Shown: positions 22,246-32,128 of the stretch, one piece after another
Numbering within the stretch: the stretch's first letter is position 1
Layout of the letters: every line of letters starts with the position of its first letter
NCBI GenBank assembly: GCA_025506515.1
Contig: CM046444.1
Span: 72,088,192-72,152,191, forward strand
DNA from: Flaveria trinervia
Lineage: Eukaryota > Streptophyta > Magnoliopsida > Asterales > Asteraceae
Direction of reading: 5' to 3'
Length of the DNA: 64,000 nt
The notes under the pieces: model-generated
Databases searched by the model: none
Seen by the model: only the letters and a program-made list of their open reading frames with translations
Told to the model about the DNA's origin: nothing
Translations under genes and position numbers: made by a program

Positions 22246-23119
22246 TGAAATGACTTGATCTGCCCAAGATGCATATTAAGTTGATGTGGCTAGTGTGATA
22301 TGATCCAAGTCGGGTCATACCCAATAACAAGCTAAACAAACACCAATAAATTATGACACCAATTTAGAAAATGGGTTTTCTAAATCATTGCCTTTGTAGA
22401 TGAACATCATTATATGGATAATTGTTCATTTGGTACCTTTTGTTTTTTTTTTATTTAGTCTTACTAAATAAAACAAATAAAAGTACTAAGTTTATAAAGT
22501 TTAAACATGTTTTAATTTATAAACATAAGGATTTAGTGTGTATTTTAATTGTGTTACAAAACAAATATGGGAATCCATTTCAAATGGATTTTCGGCCGCC
22601 CATTTGCTTGGGGGTCTCATATTTGTCTTGATAACACACTAGATTAATGTTTTTTGAGACAATCCAAAGCACACAATCTCTCCTACATGCAAAGGACTTC
22701 TACTCCTCCCAAATCTCTCTCTCTTTCTCTCACGGTTTTGAAGATAGTTAGAGCAGAAATTTCAGCATACAAAAGAGGTTTTGTTGCTGAAAATTTGTGT
22801 CAAGAAGCCTAGCAATCAAAGGTGTTTGTACAAGCTTGGGGTATCACCTCTTGAGGACTTCTATTTTGAAGTTTCAGCCACGATTTCATCTTCTTTCTCT
22901 TCTTGAAATTCGTCTTTGAACAGCTCCAAAGGTTGTGTTCTTTACATCCTATGTTTATTCCTTTGTATGTATTTCGTATATTGATCCATGGCTTTGGGGT
23001 TTGCTTATTAAAATGGATTTAATAATCAACATATTAACATGTTTTAAAACTATATTCCGTTGCGTTTTTCATACAAATGAAGATGATATGAACTTTGATA
23101 AACATGTTGAATCCCAACA
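22246..23119 (+). repeat. C1 3' LTR (874 bp)
   Basis: Direct repeat of 15160-16030, starting TGAAATGACTTGATC after the polypurine tract and ending GAATCCCAACA. Compared with the 5' copy it has a longer T tract near 22440 and scattered changes. The flanking ACATT copy follows. Confidence 0.93.
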
Positions 23120-23446
23120 CATTTCCCTCGTAGTTAGTGTACTTTGGATAGTGTTCAGAAGTGACATCCTCCATCTCTATTTCATCAACATCTTTCAGCT
23201 CATCATCACTTATAATACCTACCTCTAGGGCATCTTTGACAAGCTCGTTAGGATTCAGTCTAAACATCTCCGCAAGTTGCTCGTCGGTCAGATCATGTAT
23301 CATTCTCCATCGTCGGGAGTGTAGCTCACTAACATTCTAACGATCCCTTGCAAATCTAGAATCATGGTGAATTGAGACTTGATTTGCTGAAAGGGAGCAA
23401 CATCGTATTATTCCTGCTGTGAGATTTTATCTGCTTGATTAGACAT
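23119..23446 (-). pseudogene. ORF B, N-terminal half, unidentified protein
   Basis: On the minus strand an ATG at 23446 starts MSNQADKISQQE; after a stop the reading goes on as FQQIKSQFTMILDLQGIVRM and SYTPDDGE, then shifts to the frame IHDLTDEQLAEMFRL, KDALEVGIISDDELKDVDE and SEHYPKYTNYEGN. It stops being coding exactly at the C1 LTR. Removing C1 and one ACATT copy continues the frame into NVIPNFGETF at 15160, so this half and 14463-15160 were one gene of at least about 300 codons. Acidic N-terminal region, no signal peptide seen. No family recognised. Confidence 0.62.
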
Positions 23447-23563
23447 TAAGCACAACACACATAAGTCATCATATAAAGCATTCAAACATAAATATTAATG
23501 TAATAAATAATTCAAGTACAAAAGTATTTTAAATACAAAGACATCTAATCTTTACTTTTGTTT
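23447..23563. other. Spacer between ORF A and ORF B
   Basis: An AT-rich stretch of about 115 bases with no frame, between the apparent end of ORF A and the ATG of ORF B on the minus strand. It could be an intergenic spacer or a degraded intron; splice sites could not be decided by eye. Confidence 0.4.
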
Positions 23564-24363
23564 TGGTCAGTCATTTCCTCAGCTGGAGGAGTGGAGGATG
23601 AGGCTCCTCGTTCTTGCTATGTTTGGTACGCCACACTTTAGCTTGAGGAGAGTCTGATGCAGCAGCATCACCTTCCTGATCATCATCCTCATCGTGATCT
23701 TCTCGGCTTGGTCCTCCCTCTTTAATATCTTCTTCATTATAATATACTCCTCTTCATCATTGTCATCATCATCTCCATCATCACAATCACCATCCTTGAA
23801 CTTCAAAGGCTCGCTCTTAAACCCCTTTAGCTTTAGCATAATCTTCTTATTTTTCTTTTCCAGCTCCTCAATCCTCTTCACCAATGCTAGCACCAACTCA
23901 TTTTGACTTGTAAGCGCTTGGTGGCTCAGCATAGAGCTCTCTCATACAAGTCACTCTTCACACTGAGCTCCCTGATCTGCTGAGCTTCACCAGCATTCTC
24001 CTCCATCAGGTGGTTGAGTTATGCACCTCTTTGCTCATCAATAGCCAACAGCTTTAGAAATATATAGTTGAGGTTGGCCAGCTATTCCTCTAGCCTAATG
24101 TGGGGTAAGGAGGGTCCAGCAGTGAATGGAGTGTGAGTGGATGGCCTGGCTTGGTGAGTGGAGGTGGTAGTAGTGGATGTGATGTATATGGGAGGTGGAA
24201 TGTGTGTGGTTGTGATGGAGTGGTTGTGGCAGTGATGGGGGACTAGAGATAGTAGTAGTGGGTGGAGTGGTGGTGGTATTTGTGGTAGGAGGTGAAGTAG
24301 TGGGTGGAATGGTGGTGGTAGTGGTGGTAGGAGTGTTAGGTCTAGGATCAGTAGATCTAGTCC
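23564..24363 (-). pseudogene. ORF A, Pro/Thr-rich coiled-coil acidic protein, unidentified
   Basis: Minus strand. From 24350 leftwards the reading is Pro/Thr/Ser/His-rich (TTTTTTIPPTTSPPT), then LANLNYIFLKLLAIDEQRGA and EENAGEAQQIRELSVKSDLYE, then after a shift the frame from 23932: SQNELVLALVKRIEELEKKN (coiled coil) followed by a strongly acidic DGDDDDNDEEE run, ending near 23564. Two stops and two shifts. The upstream end is cut by the D1 LTR. The plan (P/T-rich, coiled coil, acidic) recalls accessory ORFs of some plant copia elements, but I cannot assign it. Confidence 0.55.
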
Positions 24364-25332
24364 ATGTTGTATAGGCTTAGTACTTGAACTAATATCTATA
24401 ATGAATGATTGTAATTCATTATTGTGTCTGCATTAAATGTATAGGTTAACCCTATATATATATGTATTGATTTATGTATGTTTGCAGGTACAAACATTAT
24501 TCTTAGTCAATTTCAGAAATTTAATAAGTGTTAGAAACATCTACGGATGCACACTTTGCTCCTCCGTAGATATGTTTCTTACAAGTAACAAACATCTGAA
24601 GATCATCTACGGATAAACCATCAACTGGAGTGAAGTGAGAATTCCAAGTGTAGACTCCTGCGAAGAACAAGTTTCCTGCTAAACAACAAGTCTCCTGCGG
24701 AAGAATAAGTTTCGTACTAAACAACAAGTCTCCTGTGGAAGAACGAAACTCTTGCGGAAGAACAAGGTTCCTGCTGAGCAATAAGTCTCCTGTGGAAGAA
24801 CATTTGCTTCGGAAGATCAATCATATACGGAAGACAATACTCCTGCGGAGTCCAAACACTTGTATTCAACCAATACAAGTGTTACAAGTCAACAAGTCTG
24901 CTATACAAATCCCAAGAAATCTAGAGAATCCTTAACAGAAACAATTCAAATCCCAAGAGATCCATTGTTTCCTTAACAGAAACATCATTGTCTATATATA
25001 TGGATCCTAGGTTTCGAATCAAGATGGCGGCTTCAACAACAACAACAATACAACAAAACATCACACAATCAAAACCCTAGCAGCCGTTACATCATTCAAC
25101 ACAATTTTCAATGTCGATTATTAGTTATTTGTAATCATTGATGTGTTTTATTGAAATACAGTAGATTTAAACACATCATTAGTTGTGTTTCAAGAATCGT
25201 GTTCTTGTGTTTTTATTGATATTAATAATTATTTAATACAAACAACTAAAACCAATCCAATGTTGATTCCGCAAACGTTGAATTGACATCAACTAACGCT
25301 GATAATTCTTGATTGTGATCCTTGGATTCACA
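24364..25332 (+). repeat. D1 5' LTR (start uncertain)
   Basis: It ends TTGGATTCACA (25332) two bases before the PBS. The start is proposed at TGTTGTATAGGC (24364), where the ORF A composition ends; TGTTAGAAACATC at 24529 is the alternative. 24650-24850 holds imperfect repeats of CCTGCGGAAGAACAAG type. A TATATATA box at 24993-25000 fits the U3/R border. No 3' LTR remains for confirmation. Confidence 0.6.
24993..25000 (+). promoter_or_regulatory. Putative TATA box in the D1 LTR
   Basis: TATATATA in an AT-rich dip in the middle of the LTR, about 330 bases before its end, is a suitable position for the transcription start of the element. By position and sequence only. Confidence 0.4.
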
Positions 25333-25334
25333 GG

Positions 25335-25350
25335 TGGTATGACAGCCAAG
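25335..25350 (+). other. D1 primer-binding site, degenerate
   Basis: TGGTATGACAGCCAAG lies two bases after the LTR end. It resembles TGGTATCAGAGCCA with the central CAGAG altered to GACAG. It marks the LTR border even if it no longer binds initiator-Met tRNA well. Confidence 0.65.
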
Positions 25351-25601
25351 TGCTCATTGATTTAGATCAATTGATCTATCTGTGTTAGTTGTGTTTAATT
25401 GTTCTTGAATCTTTAGATTTATCAGTTTTTACTAATTGAATCTATTGTTTTTAAGCAAAAGTGTTTGATATTAATCGGTCGTTTAACTTGAATCTATACT
25501 CAAATCAATTGAAAAGTAGATCTTAGTTATTTGCCATCTCAACATCTTGTTCATATCTCTTGAACAAATACATTAGTTAACATCTAAGATCTTAACTAAA
25601 G

Positions 25602-26855
25602 ATGAGCAACTTTGGTGGATGATCCTATCAACCGCCAAAGTTGGAAACAAAAGCAGATTTCAAATCCTGGAAAATCAAGTTCAAGAATCATGTAAAGTAT
25701 ACAGATTCTGACTTATGGGTTTCCATAACAAAAGGTCCTTATATTTCACCCACCCTCAGGCCGGATTATAATGATAATAACCAACCCATAAGCAATAAAG
25801 ATTTATCACCTCATGATATTAAGAAGGTTAAAGTTGATATCAAAGCATACAGCTTTCTTAGTACGGCTTTACCTGAAGAAATATTGATCAGATGTGAAAA
25901 TTATAAAATAGCAAATTTCTTGTACAAGATTCATCATATACTCTATGAAGGGAGTGATGAAATCAGAAGCATTAGGAAGGACACCCTGCATTCACAATCT
26001 AAAACTTTCCATCATATTAAGGTGAATCAATTCATCAACAACTCCACAGGTTTATGCAACTTGTCACAGAAATGAACATTCTAGAGTTGAAATACACAAA
26101 TGAGGAATTGAACAAGAAAATGCTCCACACTTTACTAGAAAGTTGGAAGCAAACTGTATCGATGTTCAAGAACACCATAGATCTCAAAGCAATCGGACTC
26201 AATACTCTAGTGGCTAAAGTTATGGCTCTTAAAATGGATGAGAAATCAAGAAACAAGAGTGTAAGAACTCATGTATCACCACATCACTTTAAAGAAGCAA
26301 GAAGCGCCGGAAGTGCTTTCATATCCAGTAATGACGGTGATTACTCTTATGAATTGAGTGAAGATGTAGAGGAAGTAAGTTTCTATGCTTTAAAACCTCC
26401 TAAGAAATCTACTCAAACTAAGTCATGAAATGAGAAAGAAAGAACATATGAACATAGAGATAAATCATCAGAAAAACCATCAACTAACAATCAATCAGAG
26501 TCTATCACTGTCATTCTAGACTCTGAAGAACAAAAAACAGCTTTTGTAGCTTTGAGTTCAAGCTTTCAAGCTTACCTAGGAAGTTCATTGCCACTACCAA
26601 CATGTGTCAACAAGATTTAGAAAAGCTGCCTCCGGATGTAGTGGAGGAGATGGGTCTCCAATGGCAATGGCAATGATTCCCTATAGAGCCAAACAATATC
26701 TAAGAAGAAACAAGAATTTGGTAGCTGCAAGTAAATCATCACGAATTGGATTTGATAAGTCAAAGGTTAGATTTTTCAAGTGCAATCCCTATGGACACTT
26801 TTTAAGAGACTACAACCAACAAAATTCTGACTCAGCAAACCATCAGAATCATTAG
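25602..26855 (+). pseudogene. D1 Gag N-terminal part and first zinc knuckle relic
   Basis: ATG at 25602 gives MSNFGG then a stop; the same frame continues from 25641 with ADFKSWKIKFKNHVKYTDSDL and VDIKAYSFLSTALPEEI (copia capsid region). A second frame (26054-26428) has LLESWKQTVSMFKNTID. The knuckle in the frame 26604-26855 reads FFKCNPYGHFLRDY: the first and last Cys are now Phe and Tyr, so only two zinc ligands remain. Confidence 0.75.
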
Positions 26856-26866
26856 GCTAACCAACC

Positions 26867-27970
26867 TTGATCAAGTCATATATTTTTTTCAGACAGCCGC
26901 AACTAGCTAACTTATCCCCACTAGCCACCAATGCACCAGCAAGAAGCAACAACTCAAAAAGAATCTGGGCTAATTTTCTTCAAGATGGAACATGTGATTG
27001 GAGTTTCTATGAGAAGGATGTCTTGGAAGAAAATCAAGCTGTAATGGCGCACATGGAAAACAAAGTTCCACCCATGGCAAGTGAGGTAAGAGATAGGTTA
27101 TGTTTATCAATATGTGTTAAGGAAGTAGAAATATATAGAGTCCATGCTCAACAATTAACTGATAAAGTTAAAGAAACAATGATTTTGAATGAATCTCATG
27201 TAAGAGAACATAAGTTATATCAAATTAAAATTAACTATTTACAAAAGGATTTAGACAAAATTGTTTCTCAAAATTACAGTTTGAAAGCACAAGTTGAGCA
27301 TCTAACCACTTCCTTAACCAAATACATGGCCGATCATGCATCAACTGAAGTGAAACTTCAAAAGTTTCAGCTCTCATCTGAGCAATATGAGAAATTACAT
27401 AATTCTCAGGTTCAATCAAAGAACAGGTCTGGGTTGGGTTATATTGTTGTAGCACATCCTGTTAACAATAACTATGTTCTTTTGATTGAATCAATGACAA
27501 ATAATCTGTCAAAACATTTTGTGCCAAACACCAATATAGGAACTAGCTCTAATCAATCAAACATTGATAATCAATCTGAGGTGAATGAAACTGAGACTTT
27601 TGAATCAGAAAATAATAATCAAATGAATTCAGAATGTGACTTTGATGAGTGGGATGACTTGGATTATTCTGATGAACATGATAATGATCTTGTGAACAAG
27701 GGTAAGAATTTTGCGTTTGAAACTAAAATTCCAAATGTGCTTAAAGAAACAAAGCTGCCATACCCTCCTAAACAAAGAAATATGTTGAAGACAATCTGCA
27801 ACAGAATAGGTCAATTAAATGAAGGTCTTCAAGAGCTATCTCAGCAACAAAATTCTTCCGATGAAGGAAATGCAAAGTGTGCCTCTACAGAGGAAAGACA
27901 AAAGTCATCATTGGAAAAAGAAAAGAAAAAGGCATTAGTCCATCATCAACGGAAGAAGAACCTCCCTTAA
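26867..27970 (+). pseudogene. D1 Gag central coiled coil (longest open frame in the window)
   Basis: 367 codons open. Residues 85-180 are a long heptad-like helix (VEIYRVHAQQLTDKVKE, LYQIKINYLQKDLDKI, SLKAQVEHLTTSLTKYM). Residues 189-192 are GLGY (27431-27442), followed by an Asn/Ser/acid-rich region (residues 225-280) and a Lys-rich end. Compared with families A and B the layout is the same: coiled coil, G-L/I-G-Y, then disordered linker. Probably a particle-assembly or RNA-binding part of Gag; the exact role is unknown. Frame-shifted from its neighbours on both sides. Confidence 0.72.
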
Positions 27971-27994
27971 GTACCAGATCGGTACAAGAATAAA

Positions 27995-28516
27995 ATGTCT
28001 TCAGTAGAACTTAATGCTGATTTGGTAGATGATCTATGGAAGAGGAATTCAGCAACAAACAAACAAATGCTGAATAAAGTAGAAAAGAAAGAATCTACTC
28101 CAAACCTAAATAAGGATAAAAAGCCTCAAAAGTTGAAGAAAATAAATTATTCTAAGAAAGAATCAGTAGAGATGTATTGCAAATGGTGTGACATGAGTAA
28201 CCATTGTGCTATCTTCAACAAAAATAATCATTCCACTCAGGAATGTTATTTTGACAAAAAGAACAAGACAAAAGGCACAAAAAAGAAAGAACGAGATAAG
28301 TTTGACTCAGACACTCAATCTACTTATTATAAAGAGGATTCTAAACTGAAAAAGTTTGAACAAAAGTCAAAGTCAAAATCAAAGGATAAAACATCCACAA
28401 GTGATCATCCATCAAAGAAAAGATCAATTTTAAAGCAATCAAAAACACCTCACAAAAGGGTAGAGTTTACTAATAAGGGAACAAAGGATGATGATGCATT
28501 CTTTGATAATTTTTAA
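27995..28516 (+). pseudogene. D1 Gag C-terminal part, Lys-rich, second knuckle relic
   Basis: 173 codons. The motif CAIFNKNNHSTQECY (near residues 70-85) is a CCHC knuckle in which the second Cys is replaced by Phe; a CKWC pair precedes it. The remainder is Lys/Ser-rich (SKSKSKDKTS). It ends in TAA at 28514-28516. It would bind nucleic acid by charge. The protease that should follow is missing. Confidence 0.68.
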
Positions 28517-29105
28517 AAGGGAATTCATATACCTCATTCAAAAACAAAAGATTGTAAGACATTTAATCATAAAGTTTCATTATCAAAACCAAAGTCTCAA
28601 ATGAACCCAATTGAGTTGAATCAAGATTGAGAATCAACTTGATACAAAAGTTAAAAGTTTTAGGAGTGATAGTGGTACTGAATTTGTTAATTTTGAACTA
28701 GATTCATTTTGCAGGAGCAAATGTATTGTAAGGCAATTCAGTGCACCAAGAACTCCATAACAAAATGGAGTGGCTGAAAGAAGAAGCATAACTCTCATTG
28801 AAGCAGCCAGAACAATACTAGCACATTCACAATTGCCCAATCACGTTTTGGGCTGAGGCAGTGAATATTGCATGCACTATTCAAAATAGAACATTAATTG
28901 TCAAAGAACATAACAAAACTCCTTATGAACTCTTGTTTAAAAGAAAACCATAAATAGGATATCTTAGAGTTTTTGGATGTCATGTATCTGATTTAAACGT
29001 AAAAGAGTCATTGGGAAAATTTTCAAAAAAAGCATATGATGGTTTCTTTATTGGATATTCTTCAACATCCAAATCTTATAGGATCTATATTCCACAACAT
29101 AAAAT
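28517..29105 (+). pseudogene. D1 integrase core fragment
   Basis: Starts after a deletion that removed the protease and the first integrase Asp. FRSDSGTEF near 28660 gives the second Asp, and after a stop QNGVAERRS near 28762 the Glu. Then PYELLFKRKP-like and GYSSTSKSYRIYIPQ sequences follow in broken frames. The reading is cut at HKI by G1 and resumes at 32129. Confidence 0.75.
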
Positions 29106-31747
29106 TGTGACATCCGATAATTTTACGTTACCAAACTCTCTTAGTTCCGTTACGTCTTGCATACACGTGTCATGAGCACACACTAGTTTTCATTTAATGT
29201 TGGTGACCCGATAATAGTTAATAATGTTAACTTAATGATAATTTAATTGATTTTGTGATTGTTGTGTTATGCTTATGTTTTTACGCGATTTAAATGTTAA
29301 CAGTGAATTTTATCGCGTAACGTGGAAACGTGTGTATTAATTCGTATGTTTTGTGTTTAGTAAAGATAAAACATGTAATTATTATTATTAGTCTATATGT
29401 TATCAATCTAGTTTGAAATACTTTTAAAAAGAGTTTAAAGCTTAATCTTTATAAAAAAATACAAATGCAAGGGTTAAAGGGTAATTATTGTAAATTAATT
29501 AAAACAAAATCCCAACCTAATCCCCACCCCCCTTCAGCCGAAACTTCTTCCCCATAACCCCTCCCTCACAAAATTCGATCAAAAGCAAGCAGAGAAACCC
29601 TGGATTGGATCGATTTCAAGCATTAGAAGGCAATAGAAGCATCAAATCTTGTTCCATTGCAAGAATTAATGTTAGTTTTGATGTTTATGTGGGGTTTTTC
29701 AAGTTGGCGGAAACCCTAGGTTCGAAAATCTAAGATTTGATGTTGATTGTTGTTGTTTGATGATGTTATCATGTTAGTTAGATTGTATAGATGTTAGTTA
29801 ACATCGATTATGCAAGAAAGTTACGTTTTTGATGATGAATTGATGTTGTTACGTGTTGTTCATAGGTTATTAGGAATAGTAACTTTATTTTTCATGATAT
29901 GATGATTTGATGATGAATTGATGTTGTTGAAGGGTTTACGATCATGTATGTATGATAAATTGATGATATTGATGCTAGAAAACTAAGAATGAATATTGTA
30001 GTTCATAGATTTCCAAAAGTAGAAACTTTTGATCATGAAGGTTAGTGAATTTTGATGTTTGGATGTTGTTGATCATGCTTAGATGTTAATATGAACTTGA
30101 ATTGGTGTATTATTAATGAATTCATGAATACATTAGGTGTTTGATAGATTTTGGGATGTGCTTTCCCAAAAGGAAACTTTATTTGCACAAAGTTTGAAAG
30201 ATGATAGTTTGAGCATGTTTGGGATATTAGGAACATGTTAGTATGTCATGGTTGATTTCTAATGTGATAGAATATGTTAATTTAGTCGTATGGAATGCTT
30301 GGATGATCATATGTAATGTATGGACTTTGATGATCATGTATGATGTTGAAGTTTGATTAATAACTAAGCATCATGTTGGGACTGGAAATTGATTATTGTG
30401 GTGTATGTTAAATGCAATGAACATGGGTTAATGAATATAATTGTGCTCATCATACACGTGTGCGAATCTGAGGCCCCTACTTAGTAGGATTGGCAGGGTT
30501 TAGGATGTGAAGTCATGAGTGGCTTCACATGGCATGTAGTGCGTGATTTGATCTTTGTGAGGCGTGTTAGTTATGTTATAACTAGTGGGCATGTTAATGT
30601 TTTAGATTCGCATGAATTGTATGATATTTAGTGGTATGATGATCTAAGTAATGCATTGGGTACTGTAGCACCTCATGTGATCCATTTAAATCTTAACCAT
30701 GTATGTTATATGTTCACGTTTGCTTAATTGAATTATAACTCATGATGTCATGAACGGGTCAAACGGGTCAACTAGGTCAAACACGTCTATTTTCTAAACC
30801 TTGAGTCTTTGGTTGTGGTGTGCTTAGGGTTCCACATGTTCTCTGTTTACACGTACTTATGTACTTACATGATCTAGGTAACCTCTGAAGGTTGTCTCTC
30901 CACTTTTTCTTCAAAGTAAACACTATTATTTGTTACGTTTATTAGGTGAGTTCATGCCCCACTCTTTACTTAATCTCTTTTGGGGGAGATAGCATACTCG
31001 TAATTTACAAACGCGTTATATATTTAAGTTGTGTATAATAATAATATAGTGATGTTTATCATGGAAAAGTCCTCACACTTTCAAATTGTTAATATTGAAT
31101 AACGGGCAAACTTGGGTACTACTACTAGGTCTGACGGGCCCCACCTGTGTGAGTCGAGGTCAACCGGGTGCAATTTGTCCTAATGAACATTGTCATGATC
31201 TGATAAGTCACGACATGAGGCAACAACTTATCACAGTCAGCTTCCATTGCGAAATCACTATGAATTAATATTTATTGTTAACAGATTAGCTATCTGTTAC
31301 AATACACTAATTATATATCACAACTGTTAAATTGTTTATATTTGAACGTCAACTATTGAACTCACCGACCACTGTGTTGACATTTTTAGTATGCTATTCT
31401 CAGGTTGTTAACTCGGCTCTCCATTAGGAGCACAACACGGGTCCAGCATGCATCGTAAGACTTTAATTCGTAGTTACATTTGTCGTCTCTTATTCATGGG
31501 GTTTTAAACATTGGGATGGCGCGTGTGTTGCCATATTATGCATTATTTTATAATTTGGATTTGTCGTATTTACAAAGTGCTTCTGCATAGTTTTCAATTT
31601 TGAACTTTGGTTGATTTTATTCTAACGTTGGCATATAGAGTCATTCTAGGTAACTATTGACTGTGATCCTGGTTTGTTCACACGCCTTGTGGTAAAACTC
31701 CACTCGTGGATTTTAAGGGTGTGATAGATCAGGGGTCGGGTGTGACA
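29106..31747 (+). repeat. G1 5' LTR (about 2642 bp)
   Basis: Starts TGTGACATCCGATAATTTTA; ends GGGGTCGGGTGTGACA directly before the PBS. AT-rich, with no convincing coding frame; the short frame at 31086-31268 has no domain. C-rich spots (CCCCACCCCCC near 29521) and a run of TGATGATG-type words (29760-30100) are the only notable composition features. Confidence 0.75.
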
Positions 31748-31750
31748 GAA

Positions 31751-31768
31751 TGGTATCACAGCCACTCC
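31751..31768 (+). other. G1 primer-binding site
   Basis: TGGTATCACAGCCACTCC, three bases after the LTR end; close to the initiator-Met tRNA complement (TGGTATCAGAGCC) with one substitution. It defines the LTR/internal border. Confidence 0.75.
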
Positions 31769-32123
31769 TGTGTCGTTCGGGGTGTGGGACATACCTCACC
31801 AAGGATGGTGACTTCTTGGGCTCATCGAGGATGATGAGTCCAAACAGTGGGTGTTTGTGACACCCTACACATATCTCACATCGGTCGTGGACAGGTGAGA
31901 TTCCTGGTTCATAAGGAATGTAGGGCCTCTAACATCAATAACGCGTTTTGGGTGTATTGGTTATGGATGAGAGGAGAACTCTACGGTTAAATGTTCTCAA
32001 GCGGGATCAATCTAGGGTGGTGACCTCCCTGGGAAGTTTTAACACGGGCAACCAAAAGCAAATCCGTGAGCCCCTCGTGGGGAAAGCAGACAATATTGTT
32101 GGTGTGAGGGGCCGGATGTGACA
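31769..32123 (+). other. G1 internal stub and terminal 3' LTR piece
   Basis: About 355 bases without ORF. The stretch contains TTTGTGACACCCTACACA (near 31855) and finishes TGTGAGGGGCCGGATGTGACA-like, similar to the 5' LTR end. It is either the remnant of the internal region plus the end of a 3' LTR, or a miniature element with its own terminal sequences. Confidence 0.5.
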
Positions 32124-32128
32124 AAAAT

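Larger units (their letters stand above)
15160..23119 (+). mobile_element. C1: Ty1/copia retrotransposon, family C, near full length
   Basis: Two LTRs of 871 and 874 bp flank a PBS-like site, a long leader, gag, PR, IN, RT, RNase H, a 3' untranslated region and a polypurine tract. By eye the two LTRs differ at only a few percent of positions, making this the youngest-looking insertion here with two full LTRs. ACATT flanks both sides (15156-15160 and 23119-23123; one base at each end is shared with the LTR termini). The insertion splits ORF B. About six frame lesions prevent a full polyprotein. The Gag and RT style resembles the Angela/Tork group (inference). Confidence 0.93.
29106..32123 (+). 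mobile_element. G1: LTR-retrotransposon remnant (long LTR, PBS, stub) inside D1
   Basis: A 3018-bp insertion into D1 integrase. It begins TGTGACATCC, ends GGATGTGACA, and is flanked by AAAAT on both sides (29101-29105 and 32124-32128), a 5-bp target-site duplication. Inside are a 2.6-kb LTR, a PBS and about 370 bases, with no coding domain. The last 25 bases resemble the LTR end, so the 3' LTR has been reduced to its terminus. A large gypsy-type LTR is likely (inference from length, PBS and ends). Confidence 0.82.

Noticed and set aside
23694..23906. Ser/Phe-rich plus-strand frame resembling a signal or membrane protein
   Set aside because: It is the reverse of the acidic and coiled-coil part of ORF A; a GAT/GAA-rich region gives Ser/Phe/Ile on the other strand.
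24120..24363. Simple GGTGGT/GTAGTG microsatellite
   Set aside because: On the minus strand it reads as a Pro/Thr-rich segment continuous with ORF A, so it is better explained as low-complexity coding sequence, although a satellite origin cannot be fully excluded.
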